From assembly GCA_002084875.1 (NCBI GenBank), contig NBMH01000023.1:1-49940 (forward strand): DNA of 49,940 nucleotides, given 5' to 3'. The notes below the pieces were generated by a model. It was not told where the DNA came from, searched no databases, and saw only the letters and a list, made by a program, of their open reading frames with translations. The translations under genes and the position numbers were made by a program. This document shows positions 41,606 through 49,002 of this stretch, in pieces. Positions within the stretch are counted from its first letter, which is position 1, and each line of letters begins with the position of its first letter. This DNA is from Anaerolineaceae bacterium 4572_78 (GTDB taxonomy: Bacteria; Chloroflexota; Anaerolineae; 4572-78).

Positions 41606-42760
41606 TTAGGCAAATTTTTTAATCGTTGCTAAAACATCTTTGGTTTTGTGCAAACCACCACCAGCATGTGGCACTAAAATAGTTTCAGTTTGTCCCGCGG
41701 CACATCGTTCCACTTCAAGAACAATCTGTCCCATGTTAATTTCTGGCACAACAAATGCCTTAATTTTTGGAGCTAATTCTCGAATACGTTCCTCCGCAAA
41801 GGGCCAGACCGTCACCAATTTGAGCAAGCCGACCTTTAAACCCATCTCACGAGCCAGACGTATAGGGCGGGCGGCTGTTCGGGCTGAAATGCCATAAGCA
41901 ACGACCACGATGTCAGCTCCTTCGACTTGGTCTTCATGCAATTCGATGATGTCATCTTTGTTATGTTGAATTTTGTTAATCAGTCGTTCCAGCATTTGCT
42001 GTTGGACATCTAAATTGACTGTATCGGGATAACCTTTCTCATTATGTGTCAGTCCTGTGACATGAACTCGATAGCCATCACCAGCACATGCCATTGGTGG
42101 TACACTATTTGGTTCAGATTTGTATGGCAAATAGTCAGCACTAGGAGGAACATCAGGCTTGCGGCGCGGATAATGTTCAATCTCTTCGGGCGGCGGAATA
42201 ATCACTCGTTCGCTCATGTGTCCTACTGTTTCATCGGTCATGACAAGTACAGGAGTGCGATATTTTTCAGCCAGATTAAAAGCTCGAATGGTCAAATCAA
42301 ACAATTCTTGAGGTGAGCTAGGTGCCAAGGCGATAATCTCATAATCACCATGCGACCCCCAGCGAGCCTGCATCATATCACCTTGCCCGACCAACGTTGG
42401 CATGCCTGTTGAGGGTCCGCCTCGTTGTACATTGACCACAACACATGGGGTTTCGGTCATAATGCCGAGTCCTAAATTTTCCATCATCAAGCTAAAACCA
42501 GGTCCCGATGTAGCCGTCATCGCTCTAGCACCACCCCATGATGCTCCCAAAACTGCATTCATGGAGGCGATTTCATCTTCCATCTGAATATATGTCCCAT
42601 CTACTTGAGGTAAACGTAAAACCATACGTTCAGCAATTTCCGTAGCTGGGGTGATGGGATACCCACCGAAAAAACGACACCCAGCAGCTAAGGCACCTTC
42701 TGCACAAGCGGTGTCACCATCCATAAAAAAACTACCTTGTAAAATACCATTATTAGCCAT
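41606..42760 (-). CDS. korA: 2-oxoacid:ferredoxin oxidoreductase, alpha subunit
   Basis: From ATG 42760 (GAGGAGG before it) there are 384 residues. Pyrimidine-domain motifs are GCRFFGGYPITPATEIAERM, EDEIASMNAVLGASWGGARA and SGPGFSLMMENLGLGIM. VNVQRGGPSTGMPTLVGQGD, typical of Kor-type enzymes, follows, with the C-terminal transketolase-like domain after it. The start overlaps the korD stop by eight bases. Confidence 0.94.
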   Translation of the reverse strand: MANNGILQGSFFMDGDTACAEGALAAGCRFFGGYPITPATEIAERMVLRLPQVDGTYIQMEDEIASMNAVLGASWGGARAMTATSGPGFSLMMENLGLGIMTETPCVVVNVQRGGPSTGMPTLVGQGDMMQARWGSHGDYEIIALAPSSPQELFDLTIRAFNLAEKYRTPVLVMTDETVGHMSERVIIPPPEEIEHYPRRKPDVPPSADYLPYKSEPNSVPPMACAGDGYRVHVTGLTHNEKGYPDTVNLDVQQQMLERLINKIQHNKDDIIELHEDQVEGADIVVVAYGISARTAARPIRLAREMGLKVGLLKLVTVWPFAEERIRELAPKIKAFVVPEINMGQIVLEVERCAAGQTETILVPHAGGGLHKTKDVLATIKKFA

Positions 42761-43016
42761 GTGACACCTCCTCAATGTAAATGGCAAATTCAGGGCAAAT
42801 CATTTCACATAATCCACATATAACACAGTCTTTGCTCCCATCCACTTGTGGAAGACTATATCCCTTCGCATTAAAAATGCGGGACATCTCCAAAACATCA
42901 CAAGGGCAGTATGTTACACATAACTCGCAACCCTTACAACGTTCAATGATAATGTGGACTTCACCATGTGGTATCATAACACGGTCTTGGTCTAGGGGTT
43001 TACGCCAAAGTTTCAT
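42753..43016 (-). CDS. korD: 2-oxoacid:ferredoxin oxidoreductase, delta (ferredoxin-type) subunit
   Basis: The 87-residue protein holds two 4Fe-4S motifs, CKGCELCVTYCPCDVLEMS and CVICGLCEMICPEFA. It feeds electrons from KorB to ferredoxin or directly to a partner. It is the first gene of the minus-strand redox row, so its upstream region should hold the operon promoter, but no clear -10/-35 was identified in the repeat-rich DNA. Confidence 0.92.
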   Translation of the reverse strand: MKLWRKPLDQDRVMIPHGEVHIIIERCKGCELCVTYCPCDVLEMSRIFNAKGYSLPQVDGSKDCVICGLCEMICPEFAIYIEEVSHG

Positions 43017-43075
43017 AACAATAATTTATTCCTAAGTATGATTAATAATTTTATCAAAAATAATGTAAATCCGTA

Positions 43076-43676
43076 GAACAGATTTTCAGTCCGTTCAGAA
43101 CTACGGACAAGATGTCCGTGTCACGTGAAAATCAAAACAGCCTTGAAATTAATTTCAAGGCTACTTGCTCAAGTCAACTTAATTCGTACTTCACCTTTGA
43201 AATCCAAGCATGTTTCAATAATCGAGCAATTATAGCACACCCTACAAAAAGTGCAAAATTCATATCTATATTTCTTTTTTGTAGCCGTTCGCCCACCCTA
43301 ACCCTAGGGGCTGTTTAATGCTAAAACAAAAAACAGTAGTGGCGTATGGCCATACGCCCTTACAATTAGGGCTGTTCAAAGCTTGCTTTTTCATGTCAAA
43401 GCTCGCTTTGACCCTCCAATTTATCTTGTCAAAAAACAGCTTGGGGTGTTTGACTTTTGAGAAGCGTAGGTTGGACTGAAGAATGAAACCTAACCTAGTT
43501 AAAATATTTTTGTAACCGTTCACCCCCACCCCTAACCCATCCCCCACATGGAGAGGGGAATCTTACTCCCATTCTCCTCGTAGGGGAAGGGCTGGGAGTT
43601 GGGGTCTACTAACAAGAGGTGGAGTGAATAATTACATATTTTTCATGCAATCCCCCCACTTCTAGTGGGGGGATTG
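43076..43676. repeat. Repeat-packed intergenic region between korD and degV
   Basis: This 690-bp gap has no gene. It holds a CAGGC twin hairpin (43076-43121), a hairpin agccttgaaattaatttcaa ggct (43141-43164), and a TIR-type start (GTAGCCGTTCGCCC at 43281). After these come a GTAG palindrome (43339-43360), an AAGC twin hairpin (43375-43418), a TIR-type element (43512-43635) and a 12-bp-stem hairpin caatccccccac/gtggggggattg (43648-43676). Six elements of at least five families in 600 bp make it the densest repeat site here. Confidence 0.75.
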
Positions 43677-43706
43677 TTGACTAAAAGCTATAGCATCAAA
43701 TTTGAA

Positions 43707-44624
43707 CTACTTTGTTGCATTGCTATGTGCGTAAGATGGTGTATGCTGTATGGCTTTCCAATCAATACTATAAGCATCAGGACAAACGCAAATGCCTAAT
43801 AAGCCAGGTCCAGTATGTGCTCCAATCACAGGCCCAATTTCGCCCGTTACGAAACGATTGATATTATGAAACTGTTTTCTCATTAATTTCTCTAAGCGAG
43901 CTATATCGGGTTCTGATTGAATATGCATCACCGCAATTTGCACAGGTGTGTTTGTATCAGGAATACTTTCTTGAGCGATGTTAATAAGCCTTTTAATTGC
44001 TTTAGTGCGAGTGCGAACTTTTGCTTGGGGTTTGAGTACACCTTCATCGATGGTCAGGATAGGTTTAAATTTAAGCAGTCCTCCAATGAATGCAGAAACG
44101 GCTCCGATTCTGCCTCCTTTATACAAGTATTCTAGTGTATCTACCATGAAGTAAACGTGCATATCTTGTCGCATTTGTTCTAGGCGTGCCATGATTTCAG
44201 GCATGGAATGTCCCGTATCAGCCATATCAACTGCCGTTGCAACCATCAAACCAAGCCCAAGTGCGGTTGACTTGCTATCAAAGACTGTAATTTTAGCTTT
44301 AGGGAGCATGTCAGCTGCAGTTTTGGCTGAATTAAATGTGCCACTCAAACCGCTAGAAATGGTTAAAACTAATACTTCATCGTTGTCATTGTTCAAGATT
44401 TCCTCATACTTGAGCTTAAACTCCCCAACTGGAGGTTGTGATGTTTTGGGAAATACAGACTCTGTAGCGAGCTTTTCATAAAAAGTGTCATTAGAAATAC
44501 CAATTCCTTCATCATAAACCTCATTTCCAAAACGCACTTTGAGTGGAACAACTTCGATGTTGTGACTGGTAATAAATTCGGTAGGTAAATAAGTAGTTGA
44601 ATCAGTTATAACTTTTATCATCAT
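43707..44624 (-). CDS. DegV family fatty-acid-binding protein
   Basis: The 305-residue protein begins MIKVITDSTTYLPTEFITSH, a strong DegV signature, with the phosphate/fatty-acid site region VLTISSGLSGTFNSAKTAAD and VDTLEYLYKGGRIG. C-terminal HTGPGLLGICVCPD closes the family pattern. DegV/FakB proteins bind fatty acids and present them to the kinase FakA for phosphorylation; no fakA is in view. The ribosome site GAAGGAAG precedes ATG ATG. The gene stands alone. Confidence 0.93.
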   Translation of the reverse strand: MMIKVITDSTTYLPTEFITSHNIEVVPLKVRFGNEVYDEGIGISNDTFYEKLATESVFPKTSQPPVGEFKLKYEEILNNDNDEVLVLTISSGLSGTFNSAKTAADMLPKAKITVFDSKSTALGLGLMVATAVDMADTGHSMPEIMARLEQMRQDMHVYFMVDTLEYLYKGGRIGAVSAFIGGLLKFKPILTIDEGVLKPQAKVRTRTKAIKRLINIAQESIPDTNTPVQIAVMHIQSEPDIARLEKLMRKQFHNINRFVTGEIGPVIGAHTGPGLLGICVCPDAYSIDWKAIQHTPSYAHSNATK

Positions 44625-44876
44625 CTTCCTTCTTGTTTTTAATCAAGTAAAAATAAAATAACAGCCCCTCCCCACTAGTCATCTCCAAGATGGAGAGGGG
44701 TTAGTATTGGAATGAGGGGCGAACCGCTAGACCAAACTTGTATTTGATGCAGCTTACTAGGGTAAACAAAGAAATGAATAAAAAGTTTCGCTTTTATGAC
44801 AATTTGGTTTTCATCTCATCACCCCATAAAGGCTACATGTTGCCAATTTATCAATTATGAGGTGCTAATTTTTATT

Positions 44877-44906
44877 TTGCTCATTTTAGAGTAAAATTGA
44901 GATAAT
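44877..44906 (+). promoter_or_regulatory. Likely tnaA promoter
   Basis: TTGCTC (44877-44882), an 18-base spacer and GATAAT (44901-44906) lie about 90 bases before the tnaA start. Confidence 0.5.
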
Positions 44907-44918
44907 ATTTTTAAGCAT

Positions 44919-44968
44919 CGTAGTCGCAATTTCTCATTGCGAGGCTCGTGATTAGAAATCACGGCTAC
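44919..44968 (+). repeat. Nested double hairpin in the tnaA leader
   Basis: CGTAG and CTAC ends enclose TCGCAATTTCTCATTGCGA and GTGATTAGAAATCAC hairpins. The RNA leader could thus fold strongly before the tnaA ribosome site. It may be a dispersed repeat instead of a regulator; no tnaC-like leader peptide was found. Confidence 0.6.
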
Positions 44969-44998
44969 TTAACATAAAAAGAAAAATGGAGAAAGCTA

Positions 44999-46399
44999 AT
45001 GAAATTCAAAACAATTATAGAGCCATTTCGTATCAAATCCGTTGAACCAATTCGCCCTAGAACGCGTGCTGAACGTGAAGTCGCTTTGAAAAATGCTGGT
45101 TACAACCTTTTTTCAGTTAGGGCAGATGATGTCTTAATTGATTTATTGACTGATTCGGGAACGGGAGCCATGTCATCTCAACAATGGTCGGGCATGATGA
45201 AAGGTGATGAGTCCTATGCTGGAGGTAACTCGTTTTATCACTTTGAGGCAGCTGTTAAAAAAATCACAAATTTTAAGCATATCATTCCGACTCATCAAGG
45301 ACGAGCCGCCGAACGGATTTTATTCCGCTCTATTCTTGAATCAGGTGATATTGTCCCCAATAATACTCATTTTGATACCACGCGAGGAAATGTGGAATAT
45401 CGTCAAGCAACCGCTTTAGACATTCCTATCGCAGAAGGTCGCCAGCCACAAACTTATCATCCCTTTAAGGGAAATATTGACTTAAACTCCCTTGAGTATA
45501 TTATTACCGAAAATAAAGAGCGTGTTCCGTTAGCTATGGTAACTGTTACAAATAATTCAGGAGGGGGACAACCTGTTAGCATGAGTAATATCCGTCAGGC
45601 AAGTGAAATTTGTCATAAGCATGGTATTCCTTTCTTTTTGGATGCTTGTCGTTTTGCCGAAAACAGTTGGTTTATCAAAATGCGTGAAGATGGCTATCGA
45701 GATAAACAACCTATTGAAATTGCTCAAGAGATGTTTAGTTATGCCGATGGCTGTACCATGAGTGCTAAAAAAGATGGCATGGTAAATATCGGTGGATTTT
45801 TAGCTCTAAATGATGATAAACTGGCAGAAAAATGTAGAAATTTGCTTATCTTAACAGAGGGCTTCCCCACTTATGGTGGTTTAGCAGGCTATGATTTGGA
45901 AGCGATTGCTGTAGGGTTGCTTGAGGCATTGGATGAACATTACCTACATTATCGAATTAGAACAGCGGAATATTTGGGAGAAATTCTAAATCGAGAAGGC
46001 ATACCGATTATCAATCCGCCTGGTGGACATGCCATTTATATCGATGCTAAAACTATGTTACCACATATTCCACAAAGTGAGTATCCTGCTTGGGCATTGT
46101 CATTGGTATTGTACTTGGAAGGAGGTGTTCGTTCTGTAGAAATTGGTTCGGTGATGTTTGGGTTGCAACCTGATGGAACTGAAAAACCTTCTGAGATGGA
46201 ACTCGTACGCTTAGCCTTTCCGCGCAGAGTATATACTCAAAGCCATTTTGACTATGTCGCAGAAGTGCTAGTCCATGTGAATAAGATAAAAGAACATATT
46301 CGTGGTGTACGTATTGTGAAATCACCCGATGTCTTACGTCACTTTTCAGCTCGCTTGGAACCTGCTCATGGTCATTTGATTAAATCTATTGTTAAGTGA
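44999..46399 (+). CDS. tnaA: Tryptophanase (beta-eliminating lyase)
   Basis: The 466-residue PLP enzyme cleaves tryptophan to indole, pyruvate and ammonia. The PLP lysine lies in CTMSAKKDGMVNIGGF. Other motifs are IDLLTDSGTGAMSSQQWSGM, IIPTHQGRAAERILF, FFLDACRFAENSWFIK and EGFPTYGGLAGYDLEAIAVG. Tyrosine phenol-lyase is the close alternative; it has an Arg in VRSMERG, where this protein has VRSVEIGSVMFG as in tryptophanase, and the ending VLRHFSARLEP also fits. Amino-acid fermentation is the likely role. TGGAGAAAGCTA precedes the ATG. Confidence 0.88.
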   Translation: MKFKTIIEPFRIKSVEPIRPRTRAEREVALKNAGYNLFSVRADDVLIDLLTDSGTGAMSSQQWSGMMKGDESYAGGNSFYHFEAAVKKITNFKHIIPTHQGRAAERILFRSILESGDIVPNNTHFDTTRGNVEYRQATALDIPIAEGRQPQTYHPFKGNIDLNSLEYIITENKERVPLAMVTVTNNSGGGQPVSMSNIRQASEICHKHGIPFFLDACRFAENSWFIKMREDGYRDKQPIEIAQEMFSYADGCTMSAKKDGMVNIGGFLALNDDKLAEKCRNLLILTEGFPTYGGLAGYDLEAIAVGLLEALDEHYLHYRIRTAEYLGEILNREGIPIINPPGGHAIYIDAKTMLPHIPQSEYPAWALSLVLYLEGGVRSVEIGSVMFGLQPDGTEKPSEMELVRLAFPRRVYTQSHFDYVAEVLVHVNKIKEHIRGVRIVKSPDVLRHFSARLEPAHGHLIKSIVK

Positions 46400-46537
46400 T
46401 AACAATATCAAGAATTTGGGATAACTATCCACAGTACCTTCATTTGACCAAACATAGTATTGGATATACAATGATGTTATTATATTTTCGGATATATTCC
46501 ATAATATCAATACATTGCAAATAACAAAGGAACAATA

Positions 46538-47689
46538 ATGAACGTTCAAATAACAAGCAAGCTCCCTCATGTAGGAACGTCTATTTTTTCGGTTATGTCT
46601 CGACTTGCAGTGGAACATAAGGCAATTAACTTATCACAAGGTTTTCCTGATTTTGATGTTCCCCAGACACTTCGTGAGCGAGTGAGCCATTACATGAATG
46701 AAGGATTTAATCAATACGCTCCGACGGTTGGTATTCCATACCTACGTGAGCAGGTTGCTTTGAAGATTGCCAAATTATACAATCGTAATGTATCATCTGA
46801 ACACGAGGTTACCATTACATGCGGGGCTACGGCGGCATTGTATACCACCATCAATACAGTGGTCAATCCTGGTGACGAAGTAATTCTTTTCGACCCAGCT
46901 TATGACTCATACAGACCTGTAGTTGAAGTGAATGGTGGCAAAACCGTTCATATTCCCATGCTTCCGCCCGATAATGCCACCGATTGGGACAAAGTACGCG
47001 ACAATATATCCGACAAAACTCGCCTGATAATCATCAATACACCACATAATCCGACGGGTAGCCTACTATCTAAAGGTGATGTGGATACGTTGGCTGAAAT
47101 AGTGCGGGATACAAATATTTTGCTTTTGTCGGATGAAGTTTATGAACATGTTGTCTTTGATGGGCTTTCACATCATAGCATGCTGTGTCATGATGAACTG
47201 GCAGAACGGTCTTTTGTCGTTTCATCTTTTGGCAAAACATACCATGCTACAGGTTGGAAATTAGGCTATTGTGTTGCCCCCAAACATTTAAGCCAAGAAT
47301 TTCGGAAAATACATCAGTTTGTAACTTTTAGCGTAGTTACACCTATTCAATATGCTTATGCTGACTACATGGAAAATCATCCTGAACACTATCTTAATCT
47401 ACCCCAATTTTATCAGCACAAACGTGACCATTTTTGTAATCTACTGAAAGACTCTCGATTTAGTCTTACACCTGCAAAAGGTACTTTTTTCCAACTGGTA
47501 GATTACAGTCACATCAGCGGCAAAAATGATGAAGATTTTGCTCGTTATCTCACATGCGAGGTCGGCGTGGCATGTATTCCCGTGTCAGTCTTTTATGATG
47601 AGAAACCAGATAGTCATATCATTCGTTTTTGTTTTGCTAAAGATAATAGTACCTTACAAAAGGCGGCAGAGATATTATGCAAGATTTAA
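46538..47689 (+). CDS. ybdL: Class I/II aminotransferase, methionine/glutamine type
   Basis: The 383-residue PLP enzyme begins with the YbdL-type TSIFSVMSRLAVEHKAINLS-QGFPDFD. The PLP lysine is in SSFGKTYHATGWKLGYC, and VFDPAYDSYRPVVE-type and INTPHNPTGSLL motifs are present. These enzymes transaminate glutamine with aromatic or methylthio 2-oxoacids (KMTB). The next gene overlaps it by 13 bases and encodes an omega-amidase-like protein, which makes the transamination irreversible. The pair fits methionine salvage or amino-acid use. Confidence 0.88.
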   Translation: MNVQITSKLPHVGTSIFSVMSRLAVEHKAINLSQGFPDFDVPQTLRERVSHYMNEGFNQYAPTVGIPYLREQVALKIAKLYNRNVSSEHEVTITCGATAALYTTINTVVNPGDEVILFDPAYDSYRPVVEVNGGKTVHIPMLPPDNATDWDKVRDNISDKTRLIIINTPHNPTGSLLSKGDVDTLAEIVRDTNILLLSDEVYEHVVFDGLSHHSMLCHDELAERSFVVSSFGKTYHATGWKLGYCVAPKHLSQEFRKIHQFVTFSVVTPIQYAYADYMENHPEHYLNLPQFYQHKRDHFCNLLKDSRFSLTPAKGTFFQLVDYSHISGKNDEDFARYLTCEVGVACIPVSVFYDEKPDSHIIRFCFAKDNSTLQKAAEILCKI

Positions 47690-48504
47690 AAGTTACTCTA
47701 GTACAAACAGATACCTTATGGCAAAATCCCAAACGAAATCGGGACATGCTTAGTCGGACTATTGATAAATTGAACGACCCTACTGATTTGGTTGTTCTTC
47801 CTGAAATGTTCAGCACTGGCTTCACGATAGATTCGGTTGCCAACGCTGAAAGCATGGACGGCGATTCTATCAAGTGGATGCATGAGACGGCTTCAAAATA
47901 TGATGTTGTCATATCAGGCAGTCTCATTATCAAAGAGCAAGAACGTTATTATAATCGTTTTATTTGGATGCCGCCCGATGGCAAGTATATTAGTTATGAT
48001 AAACGCCATTTGTTTCGCATGGCAAATGAGCATGAGCATTATGTTGCTGGCAGAAAACGTGTGGTGGTAACGCTAAATGGTTGGCGAATAAGTCCAATGG
48101 TTTGTTACGATTTACGTTTTCCCGTTTGGTGTCGCAATAATAATGATGATGATGACTATTATGATGTCTTAATTTTTGTGGCAAATTGGCCCGCGAAACG
48201 GCGATATGCTTGGCAAACTTTGCTTAAGGCTCGTGCCATTGAAAATCTCTGTTATGTGGTAGGGGTCAATCGCGTCGGAAGAGATGAGAATAATTTGGAT
48301 TATGCGGGTGATAGTGTTGCTATTAATTTTTTAGGCGAAGTGCTTGCCACATGTGAAAATGAGACACGGCTGACTACGGTTAATTTTAATTATGAACAAT
48401 TGAAAAATTATCGCCATGACTTTCCTGCTCATAAAGATGCAGACCAGTTCACATTGCGTGGCAAGATTGTTGTAGGATCATATGATGTTGTGTTGTTTGC
48501 TTAG
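47677..48504 (+). CDS. yafV: Nitrilase-superfamily omega-amidase (YafV/NIT2-like)
   Basis: The 275-residue protein has the complete nitrilase triad: Glu in LVVLPEMFSTGF, Lys in YDKRHLFRMANEH, and Cys in ISPMVCYDLRFPVW. ANWPAKRRYAWQTLLKARAI and ENLCYVVGVNRVG are typical of YafV. Such enzymes hydrolyse 2-oxoglutaramate, the product of glutamine transaminases, to 2-oxoglutarate and ammonia. Overlap with the aminotransferase supports this role. Confidence 0.92.
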   Translation: MQDLKVTLVQTDTLWQNPKRNRDMLSRTIDKLNDPTDLVVLPEMFSTGFTIDSVANAESMDGDSIKWMHETASKYDVVISGSLIIKEQERYYNRFIWMPPDGKYISYDKRHLFRMANEHEHYVAGRKRVVVTLNGWRISPMVCYDLRFPVWCRNNNDDDDYYDVLIFVANWPAKRRYAWQTLLKARAIENLCYVVGVNRVGRDENNLDYAGDSVAINFLGEVLATCENETRLTTVNFNYEQLKNYRHDFPAHKDADQFTLRGKIVVGSYDVVLFA

Positions 48505-48513
48505 TATTAAAAG

Positions 48514-48757
48514 CTAACCGTTCACCCAAGGGCTGTTTAATGCTAACAAAAAACATGGCTTGGGGTATTTATGGAGCATCAAATCGCTTTCTTTTTCATG
48601 TCAAAGCAAGCTTTGAACATCCCCCAATAGTAGGGGCGTACGTACCCCAATAGAGGGGCGTACGTACCCCAATAGTAGGAGCGTACGGCCGTACGCCCCT
48701 ACAACTAGCATTAAACAGCCCTCTCTGTGGTGGGGTTTACTAACGAGAGGAAGTTAA
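48514..48757. repeat. Composite repeat: TIR element with nested AAGC hairpin and tandem GTAC units
   Basis: It starts CTAACCGTTCACCC and ends TTTACTAACGAGAGGAAGTT. Inside are an AAGC twin hairpin (48572-48621) and three tandem units close to aataggggcgtacgtacccc (48626-48712), the last becoming a longer palindrome (gcgtacggccgtacgcccct). The tail ACTAGCATTAAACAGCCCT matches 5140-5159. No other gene is present between yafV and the His-rich frame. Confidence 0.75.
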
Positions 48758-48936
48758 TCTTCATGAGAATGTCTGTGATGAATATCTGGCAAATGTGGAT
48801 GGGTATGAGAAATAGGTTCATGCTCATGCCAGTGAGTATGTGAGGATGCATCATCTTCCTCATTGTGTTCATGTTGGTGATGACTATCATTATGGTTATG
48901 CCAATATTTGTGCATCATTCGTTCATGAGCATGCAA
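48754..48936 (-). CDS. Small histidine-rich protein
   Basis: The 60-residue frame contains about 20 His, with HEHE, HTH and HPH patterns and an ending DIHHRHSHED typical of small His-rich metal-binding proteins or tails. It could bind Ni, Zn or Co. The start is unsure (several ATG codons near 48890-48936) and no clear ribosome site was seen, so it could also be a remnant of a metal-transporter tail. It lies divergent to gatA. Confidence 0.45.
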   Translation of the reverse strand: MHAHERMMHKYWHNHNDSHHQHEHNEEDDASSHTHWHEHEPISHTHPHLPDIHHRHSHED

Positions 48937-49002
48937 ATGACTGTGCTGGTCTCAAAAAAATGACTGTAAAAATCGTAACATCAACAAAGGAATTTGAAAA
49001 CC

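Larger units (their letters stand above)
44625..44998. other. 374-bp gap before tnaA: C-rich hairpin, promoter, nested hairpins
   Basis: A C-rich hairpin repeat (cccctccccac...gagaggggtta, about 44663-44704) lies near degV. The middle is AT-rich and has no gene. The tnaA promoter (44877) and a nested inverted repeat (44919-44968) fill the end. Confidence 0.5.

Noticed and set aside
44999..46399. Tyrosine phenol-lyase as the product
   Set aside because: The substrate-defining Arg of TPL (in VRSMERG) is replaced by Ile in VRSVEIGSVMFG, as in tryptophanase.
48626..48712. Possible CRISPR-like or clustered regulatory repeat
   Set aside because: Only three back-to-back palindromic units without spacers, matching a dispersed family.
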